Source: Roseicyclus salinarum (GTDB taxonomy: Bacteria; Pseudomonadota; Alphaproteobacteria; Rhodobacterales; Rhodobacteraceae). From it: a DNA stretch of 64,000 nucleotides. The DNA is taken from NCBI RefSeq assembly GCF_029624655.1, contig NZ_JARRSA010000010.1, positions 62,001 through 126,000 of the forward strand, given 5' to 3'. Position numbers and translations under genes: made by a program. This document shows, piece by piece, positions 41,574 through 50,445 of the stretch; position 1 is the stretch's first letter, and every line of letters starts with the position of its first letter. The notes under the pieces were generated by a model. That model saw only the letters and a program-made list of their open reading frames with translations. It searched no databases and was not told where the DNA came from.

Positions 41574-42382
41574 CCCAGAAGTGCCGCGACAAGGTCGCTT
41601 GCCGGGTCGGCCAGCGCTTCGATGATCGAGAAGTGGTCCTCGCCGGGGAGGTAGGCGTCGGCCACGTCTCCGCCCTTCAGGCTCCATGCCTCGGCGATGG
41701 CCCGCGTCTGGCGCAGAAGCTCGGGCCGCTCGGCCGCGCCGACCTGGAAGCGCAGGGCAAGGTCCGAGCGCGGCGTCAGAAGGGCCGGGCTCTCGGCGCG
41801 GGCCTCCGCTTCGGTGAGGTGCAGGACCTCGTTCATCTTCGACATCAGAAGCGGGCGGAGGTCGTGGATGCCGCTGATCGACAGGATGGCGACCAGCCGC
41901 GCGGCCACGTCCTGCGACAAGGGCCCTTCCACGCAGGCCATTCTCGACACGAGATGCCCGCCGGCCGAGTGTCCGGCCAGCCTGATCGGCCCCGCGACCC
42001 GCCGCGCCGCCGCTGCGATGCCGGCCGCGATGTCGGCCGTGATCTCCGCGATGCGCGCGTCCGGGGCGAGGCGGTAGCCCGGCAGCGCCACGGCCCAGCC
42101 GCGCGCCCGGGCCCCTTCCGCGAGATGCGAGAAGTCCGAGCGATCCATCTGCTGCCAGTAGCCGCCATGAACGAAGACGACGAGCCCTTCGGGCGTGCCG
42201 CCCGGATGAAAGAGGTCGAAGGCCTGCCGCTCGTGCGGTCCGTAGGGCAGCCCCTGTTCCTCCAGCCCCTTCGCGGCCAGCGCGGCCCGGTATTCGGAGG
42301 CCCGCCGCGCCCAGAGCGCGGGCAGCTCCGCGCTTCCCGGAACGTAGCTCGAGTTGTCGAAGGCGTCGGTCCAGTCGATCAT
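41570..42382 (-). CDS. Alpha/beta hydrolase, kynurenine formamidase-like
   Basis: 270 aa. VVFVHGGYWQQMDRSDFSHL contains the HGGYW oxyanion motif of the arylformamidase (KFase) group, and AGHSAGGHL carries the nucleophilic Ser. The acid and base should be Asp and His near PGEDHFSIIEAL. Kynurenine formamidase opens N-formylkynurenine in tryptophan breakdown, but no other kynurenine genes are near, so an esterase on another substrate is possible. Start overlaps the stop of the upstream FadJ-like gene (4 bp), so the two are co-transcribed. Confidence 0.86.
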   Translation of the reverse strand: MIDWTDAFDNSSYVPGSAELPALWARRASEYRAALAAKGLEEQGLPYGPHERQAFDLFHPGGTPEGLVVFVHGGYWQQMDRSDFSHLAEGARARGWAVALPGYRLAPDARIAEITADIAAGIAAAARRVAGPIRLAGHSAGGHLVSRMACVEGPLSQDVAARLVAILSISGIHDLRPLLMSKMNEVLHLTEAEARAESPALLTPRSDLALRFQVGAAERPELLRQTRAIAEAWSLKGGDVADAYLPGEDHFSIIEALADPASDLVAALLG

Positions 42383-44334
42383 TTCCGCCCCTCCATGAAC
42401 ATCGGCCCGCCGCGCCAGCGCGGGAAGCCGTAGCCGTTGATCATCACGACGTCGATCGCCTCGGGGCCCGCCGCGATGCCCTCGGCCAGCAGCCGCCCGC
42501 CTTCGTCCTGCATTGCGCCGAGGATGCGCTCCATGATCCGCGCGTCGTCGAAATCCTGTCGCGCGATCCCCTTGCGCGCGGCTTCGGCCTCGATCAGGGC
42601 CGTGATCCAGGGATCGGCGCGGCCCTCGGGATCGTCGGCGTAGTCATACCAGCCCTTGCCGGTCTTCCGCCCCAGCCGCCCGGCCTCGCAGATGCGATCG
42701 GCGATGGCGACATAGCGCTCGGCGGGGTCGCGCGTCGCGGCCTGCCGCTTGCGCATCGCCCAGCCGATATCGAGCCCGGCAAGGTCGGCCATCTGGAACA
42801 CGCCTATCGGAAAGCCGAAATTCCGCATCGCCGCGTCGATCCCCTGCGGCAGGGCGCCCTCTTCCAGCATGCAGTCCGCCTCGCGCCGGTAGGCCGACAT
42901 GACCCGGTTGCCGATGAAGCCGTCGCAGACGCCCGCGGGCACCGTGACCTTCCGCAGCCGCCTGCCAAGTGCGAGGCCGGTCGCGAGCGTCTCGGGCGCC
43001 GCGTCGCGGGTCACGACCAGCTCCAGAAGTTTCATCACATGCGCGGGCGAGAAGAAGTGGAGGCCGATCACGCGCGAGGGGTCGCGCGTTCCCGCCGCGA
43101 TCTCGTCGATATCGAGATAGGAGGTGTTTGAGGCCAGCACGGCATCCGCTCGCGCCACACGGTCCAGTTCGGCGAAGACCGCGCGCTTGACGTCCATGTC
43201 CTCGAACACGGCCTCGACGATCAGGTCGCACTCCGCAAGCGCCCCGAGCTCGGCGCTCGCGCAGAGGGCGGTCCCGGCGGCCCTGCGCGCATCTTCGGAA
43301 AGCAGGCCGCGCCGGGCGCTTTCATCGAGGATTGCGAGCGTGCGCGCGCGTCCCGCCGCGGCTGCCGCCTCATCGCGCTCGGTCATCGCCACGGACAGTC
43401 CCGCAAGCAGGCAGGCGGCCGCGATGCCCGCGCCCATGGTCCCGCCGCCGACGACGCCGATGCGGGCAAGCGGGCGAGGCCGCGCTTCCGTCGCGCGGTC
43501 GATTTTCGAAACGGAGCGTTCCGCGAAGAAGACATGGCGCAGCGCCGCGGATTGTTCGCTGTCGCGCAGCCTGACAAAGGCCTCCCGCTCGGCGGCGAAG
43601 GCGGCCTCGGCGTCGAGGGCGAGCGCGCGCTCGACCGCCTCGATCGCGGCGACGGGCGACAGCTGCCCGCGGGCCTTCCTGCGAATGGCGGCCTTCCGGG
43701 CCTCGAAGTCCCGCGCGTCTGCGGGCGGGATCGCCGCGCGGCGCATCAGCGGGACGGGCATGGCCGCCTCGGCCGCCTCCAGCGCGAAGGCGCGCGCGGC
43801 CTCGGCCATCCCGCCGCCCGCGATCCGGTCGACAAGGCCCATCCCGGCGGCCGCGGGCGCATCGACGGGTCTTCCGCCCGCGATCATCTCCAGCGCGCGG
43901 TCCGCCGCCACGACGCGGGGCAGAAGGACGGTTCCGCCCGCGCCCGGAATGATGCCGAGGTTCACCTCCGGCAGGCCCAGTTTCGCGTCCGGCGCGGCGA
44001 TGCGGTGCGAGCATCCAAGCGCCACCTCGAGCCCGCCGCCAAGCGCCACGCCCTCGATCGCGGCGATCCACGGCTTGCGCACGGCGTCGAGCATCCGCAC
44101 CACTTCCGGCAGCGACGGTTCCTGCGGCGGATGCCCGAATTCGCGGATGTCGGCGCCCGCGATGAAGCTTCCGCCGGCGCCCGTCACCACGACCGCGCGC
44201 ACGGCCGGCTCGTCCTCGAGCCTTGCGATCGCTGTGGCCAGTCCCGCCCTCATGGCATGGGACAGCGCGTTGACCGGAGGGTTCGACAGGGTGACGGTCG
44301 CGATCCCGTCCGCGATCCCGACCGTCACGCTCAT
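42379..44334 (-). CDS. 3-hydroxyacyl-CoA dehydrogenase / enoyl-CoA hydratase (FadJ-like)
   Basis: 651 aa bifunctional beta-oxidation enzyme, shorter than E. coli FadJ (about 715). Enoyl-CoA hydratase domain: FIAGADIREF, GVALGGGLEVALGCSHRIA and LGIIPGAGGTVLLPRV (catalytic Glu region). Dehydrogenase domain from about residue 290: IGVVGGGTMGAGIAAACLLA (NAD fold), GLHFFSPAHVMKLLE with the catalytic His, and GFIGNRVMSAYRREA. No thiolase gene is adjacent. Stop overlaps the hydrolase start; metG lies 10 bp upstream on the same strand. Confidence 0.93.
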   Translation of the reverse strand: MSVTVGIADGIATVTLSNPPVNALSHAMRAGLATAIARLEDEPAVRAVVVTGAGGSFIAGADIREFGHPPQEPSLPEVVRMLDAVRKPWIAAIEGVALGGGLEVALGCSHRIAAPDAKLGLPEVNLGIIPGAGGTVLLPRVVAADRALEMIAGGRPVDAPAAAGMGLVDRIAGGGMAEAARAFALEAAEAAMPVPLMRRAAIPPADARDFEARKAAIRRKARGQLSPVAAIEAVERALALDAEAAFAAEREAFVRLRDSEQSAALRHVFFAERSVSKIDRATEARPRPLARIGVVGGGTMGAGIAAACLLAGLSVAMTERDEAAAAAGRARTLAILDESARRGLLSEDARRAAGTALCASAELGALAECDLIVEAVFEDMDVKRAVFAELDRVARADAVLASNTSYLDIDEIAAGTRDPSRVIGLHFFSPAHVMKLLELVVTRDAAPETLATGLALGRRLRKVTVPAGVCDGFIGNRVMSAYRREADCMLEEGALPQGIDAAMRNFGFPIGVFQMADLAGLDIGWAMRKRQAATRDPAERYVAIADRICEAGRLGRKTGKGWYDYADDPEGRADPWITALIEAEAARKGIARQDFDDARIMERILGAMQDEGGRLLAEGIAAGPEAIDVVMINGYGFPRWRGGPMFMEGRK

Positions 44335-44344
44335 GGGCGCGGCC

Positions 44345-46066
44345 TCACGTCCGGACGCCGGCGAACCGCCGCGCCCAACCCTCGCGCTCCTCGTCCTGGA
44401 TCTTGGCGAAAAGGACGTCGGGCACCGTGAAGGCCTGGCCGCCGGGCAGGGCGGTCAGCGCCGACTGCGCGCTGTCGGGCCAGGACAGATCGACCGCCAT
44501 CGCCTCGGCCATCGTGGCGGCCGCGTCGGGGATGAACGGCGCCGAGAGCCCGGCATAGAACGGGATCAGGTTCAACGCGAAGCGCGTGATGGCGGCGGCG
44601 CGTTCGGGGTCGGTCTTGAAGGCCGTCCACGGGGCGGCCTCCTGCAGATACTCGTTGCCCGCGACCCAGATGGCCCGCAGTTCGGCCGCGGCCTTGCGGA
44701 TCTCGATGGCGTCCATGTGGCGCTGGTAGCGGGCCAGCCGCTCTTCCAGCTCGGCGATCACGGCCTCTTCCATCGGACCGAGGTCGCCGCCGTCGGGCAC
44801 GACCTCGCCGAATTTCGAGCGGCAGAACTTGGTTATGCGGCTGACGAAGTTTCCAAGGACGTCCGCGAGGTCCTTGTTCACGTCCTGCTGGAAGGCCTCC
44901 CAGGTGAACTCGCTGTCCGAGGTTTCGGGCGCGTGGGACAGAAGCCACCAGCGCCAGTAGTCGGACGGCAGGATCTCCAGCGCCTGGTCCATGAAGACGC
45001 CGCGCCCCTGGCTGGTGGAGAACTGGCCGCCGTCATAGTTCAGGTAGTTGAAGGACTTGATGTAATCGACAAGCTTCCACGGCTCGCCCGAGCCGAGGAT
45101 CGTCGCGGGGAAGGACAGCGTGTGGAACGGCACGTTATCCTTGCCCATGAACTGGACGTAGCGCACGTCGTCCGCGCCCTTGTCGGTGCGCCACCAGCGT
45201 TCCCAGCCCTTTTCCGATCCGGGGGCCTTGCCCGCGTCCACCCATTCGGCGGCGCAGGCGATGTATTCGATCGGCGCGTCGAACCAGACGTAGAAGACCT
45301 TGCCCTCCATGCCCGGCCAGTCCTCGTCGCCCTTCCTGACCGGGATGCCCCAGTCGAGGTCGCGGGTGATGCCCCGGTCGCGCAGCCCGTCGCCGTCGTC
45401 GAGCCACTTCTTCGCGATGGAGGTGGTCAGGACCGGCCAGTCGGTCTTGCTGTCGATCCACGCGCGCAGCTCGTCGCGCATGGCGGACTGGCGCAGGTAG
45501 AGGTGCTTGGTCTCGCGCACCTCGAGGTCGGTCGAACCCGAGATCGCCGAACGCGGCTCGATCAGGTCGGTGGGGTCGAGCTGCTTGGTGCAGTTCTCGC
45601 ACTGGTCGCCGCGCGCCTTGTCGTAGCCGCAGTTGGGGCAGGTGCCCTCGATATAGCGGTCGGGCAGGAAGCGGCCGTCGGCCTTCGAGTAGACCTGCCT
45701 TTCGGTCACTTCCTCGATCAGGCCCGCCTCGGCGAGCCGGCCCGCGAAATGCTGCGTCAGCCTGTGGTTCTCGGGGCTGGAGGAGCGCCCGAAATGGTCG
45801 AAGGACAGACGGAAGCCGCGCCCAAGCTCGTCTTGCACGGCCCACATTTCGGCGCAGTAGTCCTCGACCGGCTTGCCGGCCTTGGCCGCCGCCAGTTCGG
45901 CGGGGGTCCCGTGCTCGTCGGTGGCGCAGAGGAACAGCACCTCGTTGCCCCGCGCGCGCATGTAACGGGCGTAGAGGTCGGCGGGCAGCTGGCTGCCCAC
46001 GAGGTTGCCGAGGTGCTTGATCCCGTTGATGTAGGGGATCGCCGACGTGATGAGGATGCGCGCCAT
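44345..46066 (-). CDS. metG: Methionyl-tRNA synthetase
   Basis: 573 aa class I synthetase without the C-terminal dimerisation domain. [20 protein letters not shown] holds the HIGH equivalent (KHLGN), the zinc knuckle is [17 protein letters not shown] near residue 145, and the KMSKS loop appears as QFSTS in [18 protein letters not shown]. Anticodon-binding helices follow. It charges initiator and elongator tRNA-Met. MetRS proteins of this class often have KFSTS; here the first Lys is Gln. Transcribed ahead of the FadJ-like gene with a 10-bp gap. Confidence 0.96.
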   Translation of the reverse strand: MARILITSAIPYINGIKHLGNLVGSQLPADLYARYMRARGNEVLFLCATDEHGTPAELAAAKAGKPVEDYCAEMWAVQDELGRGFRLSFDHFGRSSSPENHRLTQHFAGRLAEAGLIEEVTERQVYSKADGRFLPDRYIEGTCPNCGYDKARGDQCENCTKQLDPTDLIEPRSAISGSTDLEVRETKHLYLRQSAMRDELRAWIDSKTDWPVLTTSIAKKWLDDGDGLRDRGITRDLDWGIPVRKGDEDWPGMEGKVFYVWFDAPIEYIACAAEWVDAGKAPGSEKGWERWWRTDKGADDVRYVQFMGKDNVPFHTLSFPATILGSGEPWKLVDYIKSFNYLNYDGGQFSTSQGRGVFMDQALEILPSDYWRWWLLSHAPETSDSEFTWEAFQQDVNKDLADVLGNFVSRITKFCRSKFGEVVPDGGDLGPMEEAVIAELEERLARYQRHMDAIEIRKAAAELRAIWVAGNEYLQEAAPWTAFKTDPERAAAITRFALNLIPFYAGLSAPFIPDAAATMAEAMAVDLSWPDSAQSALTALPGGQAFTVPDVLFAKIQDEEREGWARRFAGVRT

Positions 46067-46152
46067 CTGAAGTCTCCGCCCCCGCCTGCGGGGTTTGCGT
46101 GTCTGGCGCCCCGTTTAGCGCCGCTCGCAGGCGGAGGCCAGAGGCCCCGAGG

Positions 46153-46899
46153 TCATTGCGCGGTGTAGCCCCCGTCCACGAGGTGGTAGGAGCCCGTGAT
46201 GAAGCTTGCCCGGTCCGACAGCAGGTAGACCACCAGCGACGCGACCTCCGCGGGGTCGCCCATCCGGCCGAGCGCATGCAGACCCGCGAGGGCGTCCTGG
46301 GTCTCCGCATCGAGGTTTGCGTCGATCAGAGGCGTGTGGATGAAGCCCGGACCGACCGCGTTGACGCGGATGCCGTCGCTCGCGTGCTCCAGCGCCGCGG
46401 TCTTCGTCAGCCCCAGAAGCGCGTGTTTCGCCGCGACGTAGGCGACCGCGTTCGCGAAGCCGACGGCGCCGAGGATCGAGGAGATGTTCACGATCGCGCC
46501 GCCGCCCGTCTTCGTCATCTGCGGTATCGCGTGGCGCATCCCGTAGAAGACGCCGTGCAGGTTCACGTTCATCACCGCATGCCATCCGTCGATGGGATAG
46601 TCGCCCGTGCGCTCCATCGGCCCGCCGATCCCGGCATTGTTCACCAGCATGTCGAGACGGCCGGTCCGCTCCGTCGCGAAGGCGATCATCGCCTCCACCT
46701 CGTCGGGCTTCGCGACATCGGCCGTCGTGGCGAGCGCGCCGTGCCCTATCCGCTCCGCCGCATCGGCGGTCTTCTTGCCGTCGAGGTCCGCGGCGATCAC
46801 CGTTGCGCCGCTCGCGGCAAGTTCCCCGGCGATCGCCAGCCCGATGCCCGAGGCTGCTCCGGTGACGATGGCGGTCTTGCCGTCGAAACGCAGGTCCAT
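46153..46899 (-). CDS. SDR family oxidoreductase
   Basis: 248 aa classical short-chain dehydrogenase: TGAASGIGLAIAGELAASG (cofactor loop near residue 14), LVNNAGIGG, NISSILGAVG with the catalytic Ser, and AYVAAKHALLGL with the YxxxK pair. IAADLDGKK at the end of beta-2 has an Asp that favours NAD(H). The C-terminal YHLVDGGYTAQ is standard. The substrate cannot be inferred. It lies between the MFS gene and metG, same strand as both. Confidence 0.9.
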   Translation of the reverse strand: MDLRFDGKTAIVTGAASGIGLAIAGELAASGATVIAADLDGKKTADAAERIGHGALATTADVAKPDEVEAMIAFATERTGRLDMLVNNAGIGGPMERTGDYPIDGWHAVMNVNLHGVFYGMRHAIPQMTKTGGGAIVNISSILGAVGFANAVAYVAAKHALLGLTKTAALEHASDGIRVNAVGPGFIHTPLIDANLDAETQDALAGLHALGRMGDPAEVASLVVYLLSDRASFITGSYHLVDGGYTAQ

Positions 46900-46996
46900 G
46901 TCGAATGCCCTCCTATCCCGCTTCGGACGCTCCGCGCGGCCGAGCCTACGCCTTCGGGACGTGCCGGGCCTTGCCGCGGATCAAGGGCGTGCCGGT

Positions 46997-48217
46997 TCAG
47001 TCCCGCTCGCCGCGCCGGAAGATGCGCCCGACGAGGAACGATGTGCGGGGGATCCAGACGTAGGGCGCCTTGGCCCCGGCAGGCGCGCGCCTGCGCATCC
47101 TGACGATGCCGAAAACCAGAAGGCCAACATGCGCGAGCGCGATGAACCAGAACAGCGCGCCGGGCCCGTAGGCCGCGATCAGGGCCGAGGTGGTAAGCGG
47201 CGCGACGATGGCGCCGAGCGCGTAGAAGAACATGAGCGCGGCCGACAATTCGACGCGCTGGCCGTCCTCGGCCCAGTCATGGGCGTGGGCGGCCGAGATC
47301 GAGTAGATCGGAAAGGAGGTCGCCCCGAAGATCAGCGCCGAGGCGAAGACCGCGGCGGTGCCCATCTGCGCGCTTGCCAGCGTCACCCCGCAGGCCGCGA
47401 TGGAGGCGGCGGAGAACCAGATCAGGACCGTGCGCCTTTCGTGGCGGTCGGCAAGCCACCCCGCCGGCCATTGCGCAAGCGCGCCGCCGAGGACGAATGC
47501 CGCGAGGAACAGCGCGATCTGGTCGGCCGCCAGCCCGACCTGCGTGCCGTAGAGCGGGCCGATCATCCGGAACGAGGCGCCGGACACGCCCGCCACCACC
47601 ACGCCCGCCACCGCCAGCGGCGACAGCGCCCATGCGAGGCCGGGCCTCAGCCGGGGGGCGGCGCCCGTCTCGGGCTGCTTCAGCCGCGTCAGCGTCAGCG
47701 GCAGAAGCGCGGCGCAGCAGAACAGCGTCAGGAGATTGTAGGAGACGTAGGAGGCCGGGGCGAGGACCCCGATCAGGAGTTGCGCGGCCAGCGACCCGCC
47801 GGTGTCCACCATCCGGTAGACGCCCATCGCGCGGCCCCGCGTCGCGTTCGTGACCTTGGCCTGGAGCCATGCCTCGATCACCGTGTAGCAGCCCGCGATG
47901 CACAGCCCCGAGGCCACCCGCATCAGGGCCCATGCGTATGCGTCGATCACCAGCATGTGCGCGAGCAGCCCGATCGCGCCCATGGCCGTGAAGGCCGCGA
48001 AGGCGCGCGAATGGCCGACCGAGCCCATCAGGCGCGGCGCCCACCAGCAGCCGATGAAGAAGCCCAGGAAATGCGCCGAGCCCAGAAGGCCGATCTGCCC
48101 CGTGGAGAAGCCAAGCTCGGTGCCCGACAGCACGTCGAGCGGGCCGACCCCGCCCGACGAGAGCTGCAGCAGGATGACCGACATGAAGAGGGCGGCGAAG
48201 GAGACCAGGAGGCGCAT
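46997..48217 (-). CDS. MFS transporter
   Basis: 406 aa with about twelve hydrophobic helices and the short cytoplasmic loop motif ADRHERRTVLIWFS (GxLADRxGRR equivalent). It begins LLVSFAALFMSVILLQLSSG, typical of the YcaD-like subgroup of MFS_1 transporters in Rhodobacteraceae. The substrate is unknown. A G-rich direct repeat lies immediately upstream of its start. Confidence 0.88.
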   Translation of the reverse strand: MRLLVSFAALFMSVILLQLSSGGVGPLDVLSGTELGFSTGQIGLLGSAHFLGFFIGCWWAPRLMGSVGHSRAFAAFTAMGAIGLLAHMLVIDAYAWALMRVASGLCIAGCYTVIEAWLQAKVTNATRGRAMGVYRMVDTGGSLAAQLLIGVLAPASYVSYNLLTLFCCAALLPLTLTRLKQPETGAAPRLRPGLAWALSPLAVAGVVVAGVSGASFRMIGPLYGTQVGLAADQIALFLAAFVLGGALAQWPAGWLADRHERRTVLIWFSAASIAACGVTLASAQMGTAAVFASALIFGATSFPIYSISAAHAHDWAEDGQRVELSAALMFFYALGAIVAPLTTSALIAAYGPGALFWFIALAHVGLLVFGIVRMRRRAPAGAKAPYVWIPRTSFLVGRIFRRGERD

Positions 48218-48220
48218 GGT

Positions 48221-48267
48221 GCAGTGGATGGGGGCAGGGGATGGGGGGGGCAGTGGATGGGGGCAGG
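48221..48267. repeat. G-rich direct repeat upstream of the MFS gene
   Basis: GCAGTGGATGGGGGCAGG occurs at 48221-48238 and again at 48250-48267, with ATGGGGGGG-type runs between. The plus strand has at least four runs of four or more G within 45 bp, enough for a potential G-quadruplex. Confidence 0.75.
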
Positions 48268-48436
48268 TGTGCAGGGGGACCGAACAGGATTCCGGGCAGG
48301 CTCGACCAAAGCCTGCGCCGCGCCCCGGCGCCAGTCCCTTTGTGCCCGCAGGCCTTCGTTTCGTGCCCTTCGCGGCCGCAGGGCTGCGCGCGGGCTCGAC
48401 GATCGGTCGCTGACACCCCTTTGGGCGCGGTCGCCG

Positions 48437-49066
48437 TCAGGCGGGGGCGAGGTCGCTCTCGGCCCGGCCCGCGATCTCGGGCGCGCCCGAGAGCCCCCGG
48501 CGCACCCGCCATGCGCCCGGCGGCGCCTCCCGCGCCCTGAGCCGGGCCAGTCTCCAGCCAGCCTCGTCGGGGCCGTCATGCGCCGGATCGAGGCGCCAGC
48601 GCGTCTCGACCCCCGGCGCCCCGCCATCGCCGGGCGTCAGCACAAGCGCCAGCGGCGCGCGTCCCGTCCGTTCCGCCCCGGCCTCGGCGGCGAGATGCAG
48701 CCGCCGCACCGGCGTCAGGCCCGGAGGGTCGGGCAGTTCCGCCACCACCAGCGGCACGATGCCCGCCCGCAGCGCCTCTTCCATGGACCATAGCAGGTCC
48801 TCCGGCCGCACCGGTTCCACGAAGACCAGCCTGCCCGGATCCACCTCGTCCCTGACGCCGGCCATGTGCAGCCGGTCGGGATGCCATGCGGGACGGATCC
48901 ACATCACCGGCCCCGCGGTTGCCTGCATCAGCCACAGCGCCAGACGCCGCCGCGCAGGGCCGCACAGCTCGTGCGCGCGTCCCGCCGCCAGCCCGAAGCG
49001 GCCCAGAAGCGGCACGCCGGGCCGGTCGTTGCGGTGCGAGGCGCGGGTGATGCGGGTCGGATCCAT
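48437..49066 (-). CDS. imuA: ImuA (RecA-like SOS mutagenesis accessory protein), orphan
   Basis: 209 aa. The sequence FGLAAGRAHELCGPARRRLA, then VMWIRPAWHPDRLHMAGV, VDPGRLVFVEPVRPEDLLWS and GIVPLVVAELPDPPGLTPVR follows alphaproteobacterial ImuA closely. The Walker A region is degenerate, as usual for the family. ImuA normally works with ImuB and DnaE2 (ImuC) in damage-induced translesion synthesis and is the first gene of that operon. Here no imuB or dnaE2 follows; an MFS gene on the same strand comes next. The ATG at 49066 is chosen because the ATG at 49078 falls inside the predicted -10 element. A LexA box lies directly upstream. Confidence 0.85.
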   Translation of the reverse strand: MDPTRITRASHRNDRPGVPLLGRFGLAAGRAHELCGPARRRLALWLMQATAGPVMWIRPAWHPDRLHMAGVRDEVDPGRLVFVEPVRPEDLLWSMEEALRAGIVPLVVAELPDPPGLTPVRRLHLAAEAGAERTGRAPLALVLTPGDGGAPGVETRWRLDPAHDGPDEAGWRLARLRAREAPPGAWRVRRGLSGAPEIAGRAESDLAPA

Positions 49067-49073
49067 GTCGCCA

Positions 49074-49101
49074 ATCATAGATGTTCATCAAATGTTCTCA
49101 A
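49074..49101 (-). promoter_or_regulatory. LexA-controlled promoter of imuA
   Basis: On the minus strand: -35 TTGAGA (49096-49101), 16-bp spacer, -10 TATGAT (49074-49079), then 7 nt to the ATG at 49066. The SOS box GAAC-N7-GAAC (49083-49097) lies between the -35 and -10. Same geometry as the promoter at 18599-18631; a leaderless mRNA is predicted. Confidence 0.75.
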
Positions 49102-49170
49102 GTGTCGTCTTGCCCTCGGCCACGGTCCGCCTAAGGTCCGGCCCGACGCAAGAAGAACAGGGACAGATCC

Positions 49171-50217
49171 ATGCGCCGCATTCCGCTCGGCTCCACCGAC
49201 GAGACCATCACCGATTACTGCCTCGGCACGATGACCTGGGGCAACCAGACCCCGCTTGAGGACGCACACCGGCAGATGGACATGGCGCTCGATGCCGGCA
49301 TCGACATCGTGGACACCGCCGAGATGTATCCGGTGAACCCCGTCACCGCCGAGACGGTAGGCCGGACCGAGGAGATCCTCGGCGCTTGGAACGCGAAAAA
49401 TCCTTCCCGGCGTAACAGTTACAAGCTCGCCACGAAGATCACCGGCAAGAACGCGGCGTTCGTGCGGACGGGGCAGGACATCACGGCTGCGACCTTCGCC
49501 GAGGCGCTCGACGCCTCGCTCGCGCGGCTGCAGACCGACCATGTCGAGATCTACCAGCTGCATTGGCCGAACCGGGGCAGCTACCATTTCCGCCAGAATT
49601 GGGACTACGACCCCTCCGCACAGGACAAGGCGGCCACGATCGGGAACATGATCGAGGTCCTCGGCGCGGCCGAGGACGCCCGGAAGGCGGGCAAGATCGG
49701 CCATTTCGCCCTGTCCAACGAAAGCGCGTGGGGCACGGCGCAATGGCTGCGGCTGTCGGACGAGCTGGGCCTGCCGCGGGTCCAGACGATCCAGAACGAA
49801 TATTCCCTGCTCTGCCGGCTCTATGATACCGACATGGGCGAGCTTGCCGTCAACGAGCAGGTGACGCTTCTCGCCTATTCGCCGCTCGCCGCAGGACTTC
49901 TGACGGGCAAGTATCAGGGCGGCGCGATCCCGGCGGGCAGCCGGCGCGACGGCAACGCGACGCTGGGCGGCCGCGTCACCGACCGCGCCTTCGAGGCGGT
50001 CGATGCCTATGCCGCGATCGCCGCCCGACACGGCGTCGACCTTGTCCACATGGCGCTGGCCTTCACGGTGCAGCGCCCGTTCCCCGTCTCGACGATCTTC
50101 GGCGCGACGACGTCGGGGCAATTGGCGCACATCCTCGACGGGTTGGACGTGACGCTCTCGGACGAGGTCCTTGCCGACATATCCGCGGCGCACCGGGCCA
50201 TGCCGATGCCCTACTAG
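49171..50217 (+). CDS. Aldo/keto reductase (Tas-like)
   Basis: 348 aa TIM-barrel NADPH-dependent reductase. The catalytic tetrad is visible as Asp and Tyr in VDTAEMYPVNP, Lys in LATKITGK and His in YQLHWPNRG. RRIPLGSTDETITDYCLGTMTWGNQ at the N-terminus resembles E. coli Tas. Substrates are probably aldehydes or ketosugars. Divergent from imuA with about 100 bp between the starts. Confidence 0.92.
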   Translation: MRRIPLGSTDETITDYCLGTMTWGNQTPLEDAHRQMDMALDAGIDIVDTAEMYPVNPVTAETVGRTEEILGAWNAKNPSRRNSYKLATKITGKNAAFVRTGQDITAATFAEALDASLARLQTDHVEIYQLHWPNRGSYHFRQNWDYDPSAQDKAATIGNMIEVLGAAEDARKAGKIGHFALSNESAWGTAQWLRLSDELGLPRVQTIQNEYSLLCRLYDTDMGELAVNEQVTLLAYSPLAAGLLTGKYQGGAIPAGSRRDGNATLGGRVTDRAFEAVDAYAAIAARHGVDLVHMALAFTVQRPFPVSTIFGATTSGQLAHILDGLDVTLSDEVLADISAAHRAMPMPY

Positions 50218-50244
50218 CCTGCTGGGGATAGTTCAGGGGATGGA

Positions 50245-50300
50245 TTGCGAGGAGATCGCAAATAATCAACCCTGAAGCGGTTTCTAGAGGGTCGCGACCC
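50245..50300. promoter_or_regulatory. Two perfect inverted repeats in the AKR-SGNH spacer
   Basis: TTGCGA-GGAGA-TCGCAA (50245-50261) and the 12-bp palindrome GGGTCGCGACCC (50289-50300) lie in a 228-bp AT-richer spacer. They could be an operator pair or the end of the aldo/keto reductase transcript. Confidence 0.45.
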
Positions 50301-50445
50301 GTTTCGAGATTGAAAATGGAAAGTGGTTTGTGTCCCTCATGGCGTCTGCCGCGGTGGTTTACCGCTGGAAAACCCCGCTCTGCGCTTCGATCGGGCTTGA
50401 CCGGCCGCGCCATGCGCCGCGAGATGCCGCTCGAGGAGACACGCG

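Noticed and set aside
43124-46168. A 1014-codon plus-strand open frame covering the FadJ-like and metG genes
   Set aside because: Shadow of two well-supported minus-strand genes.
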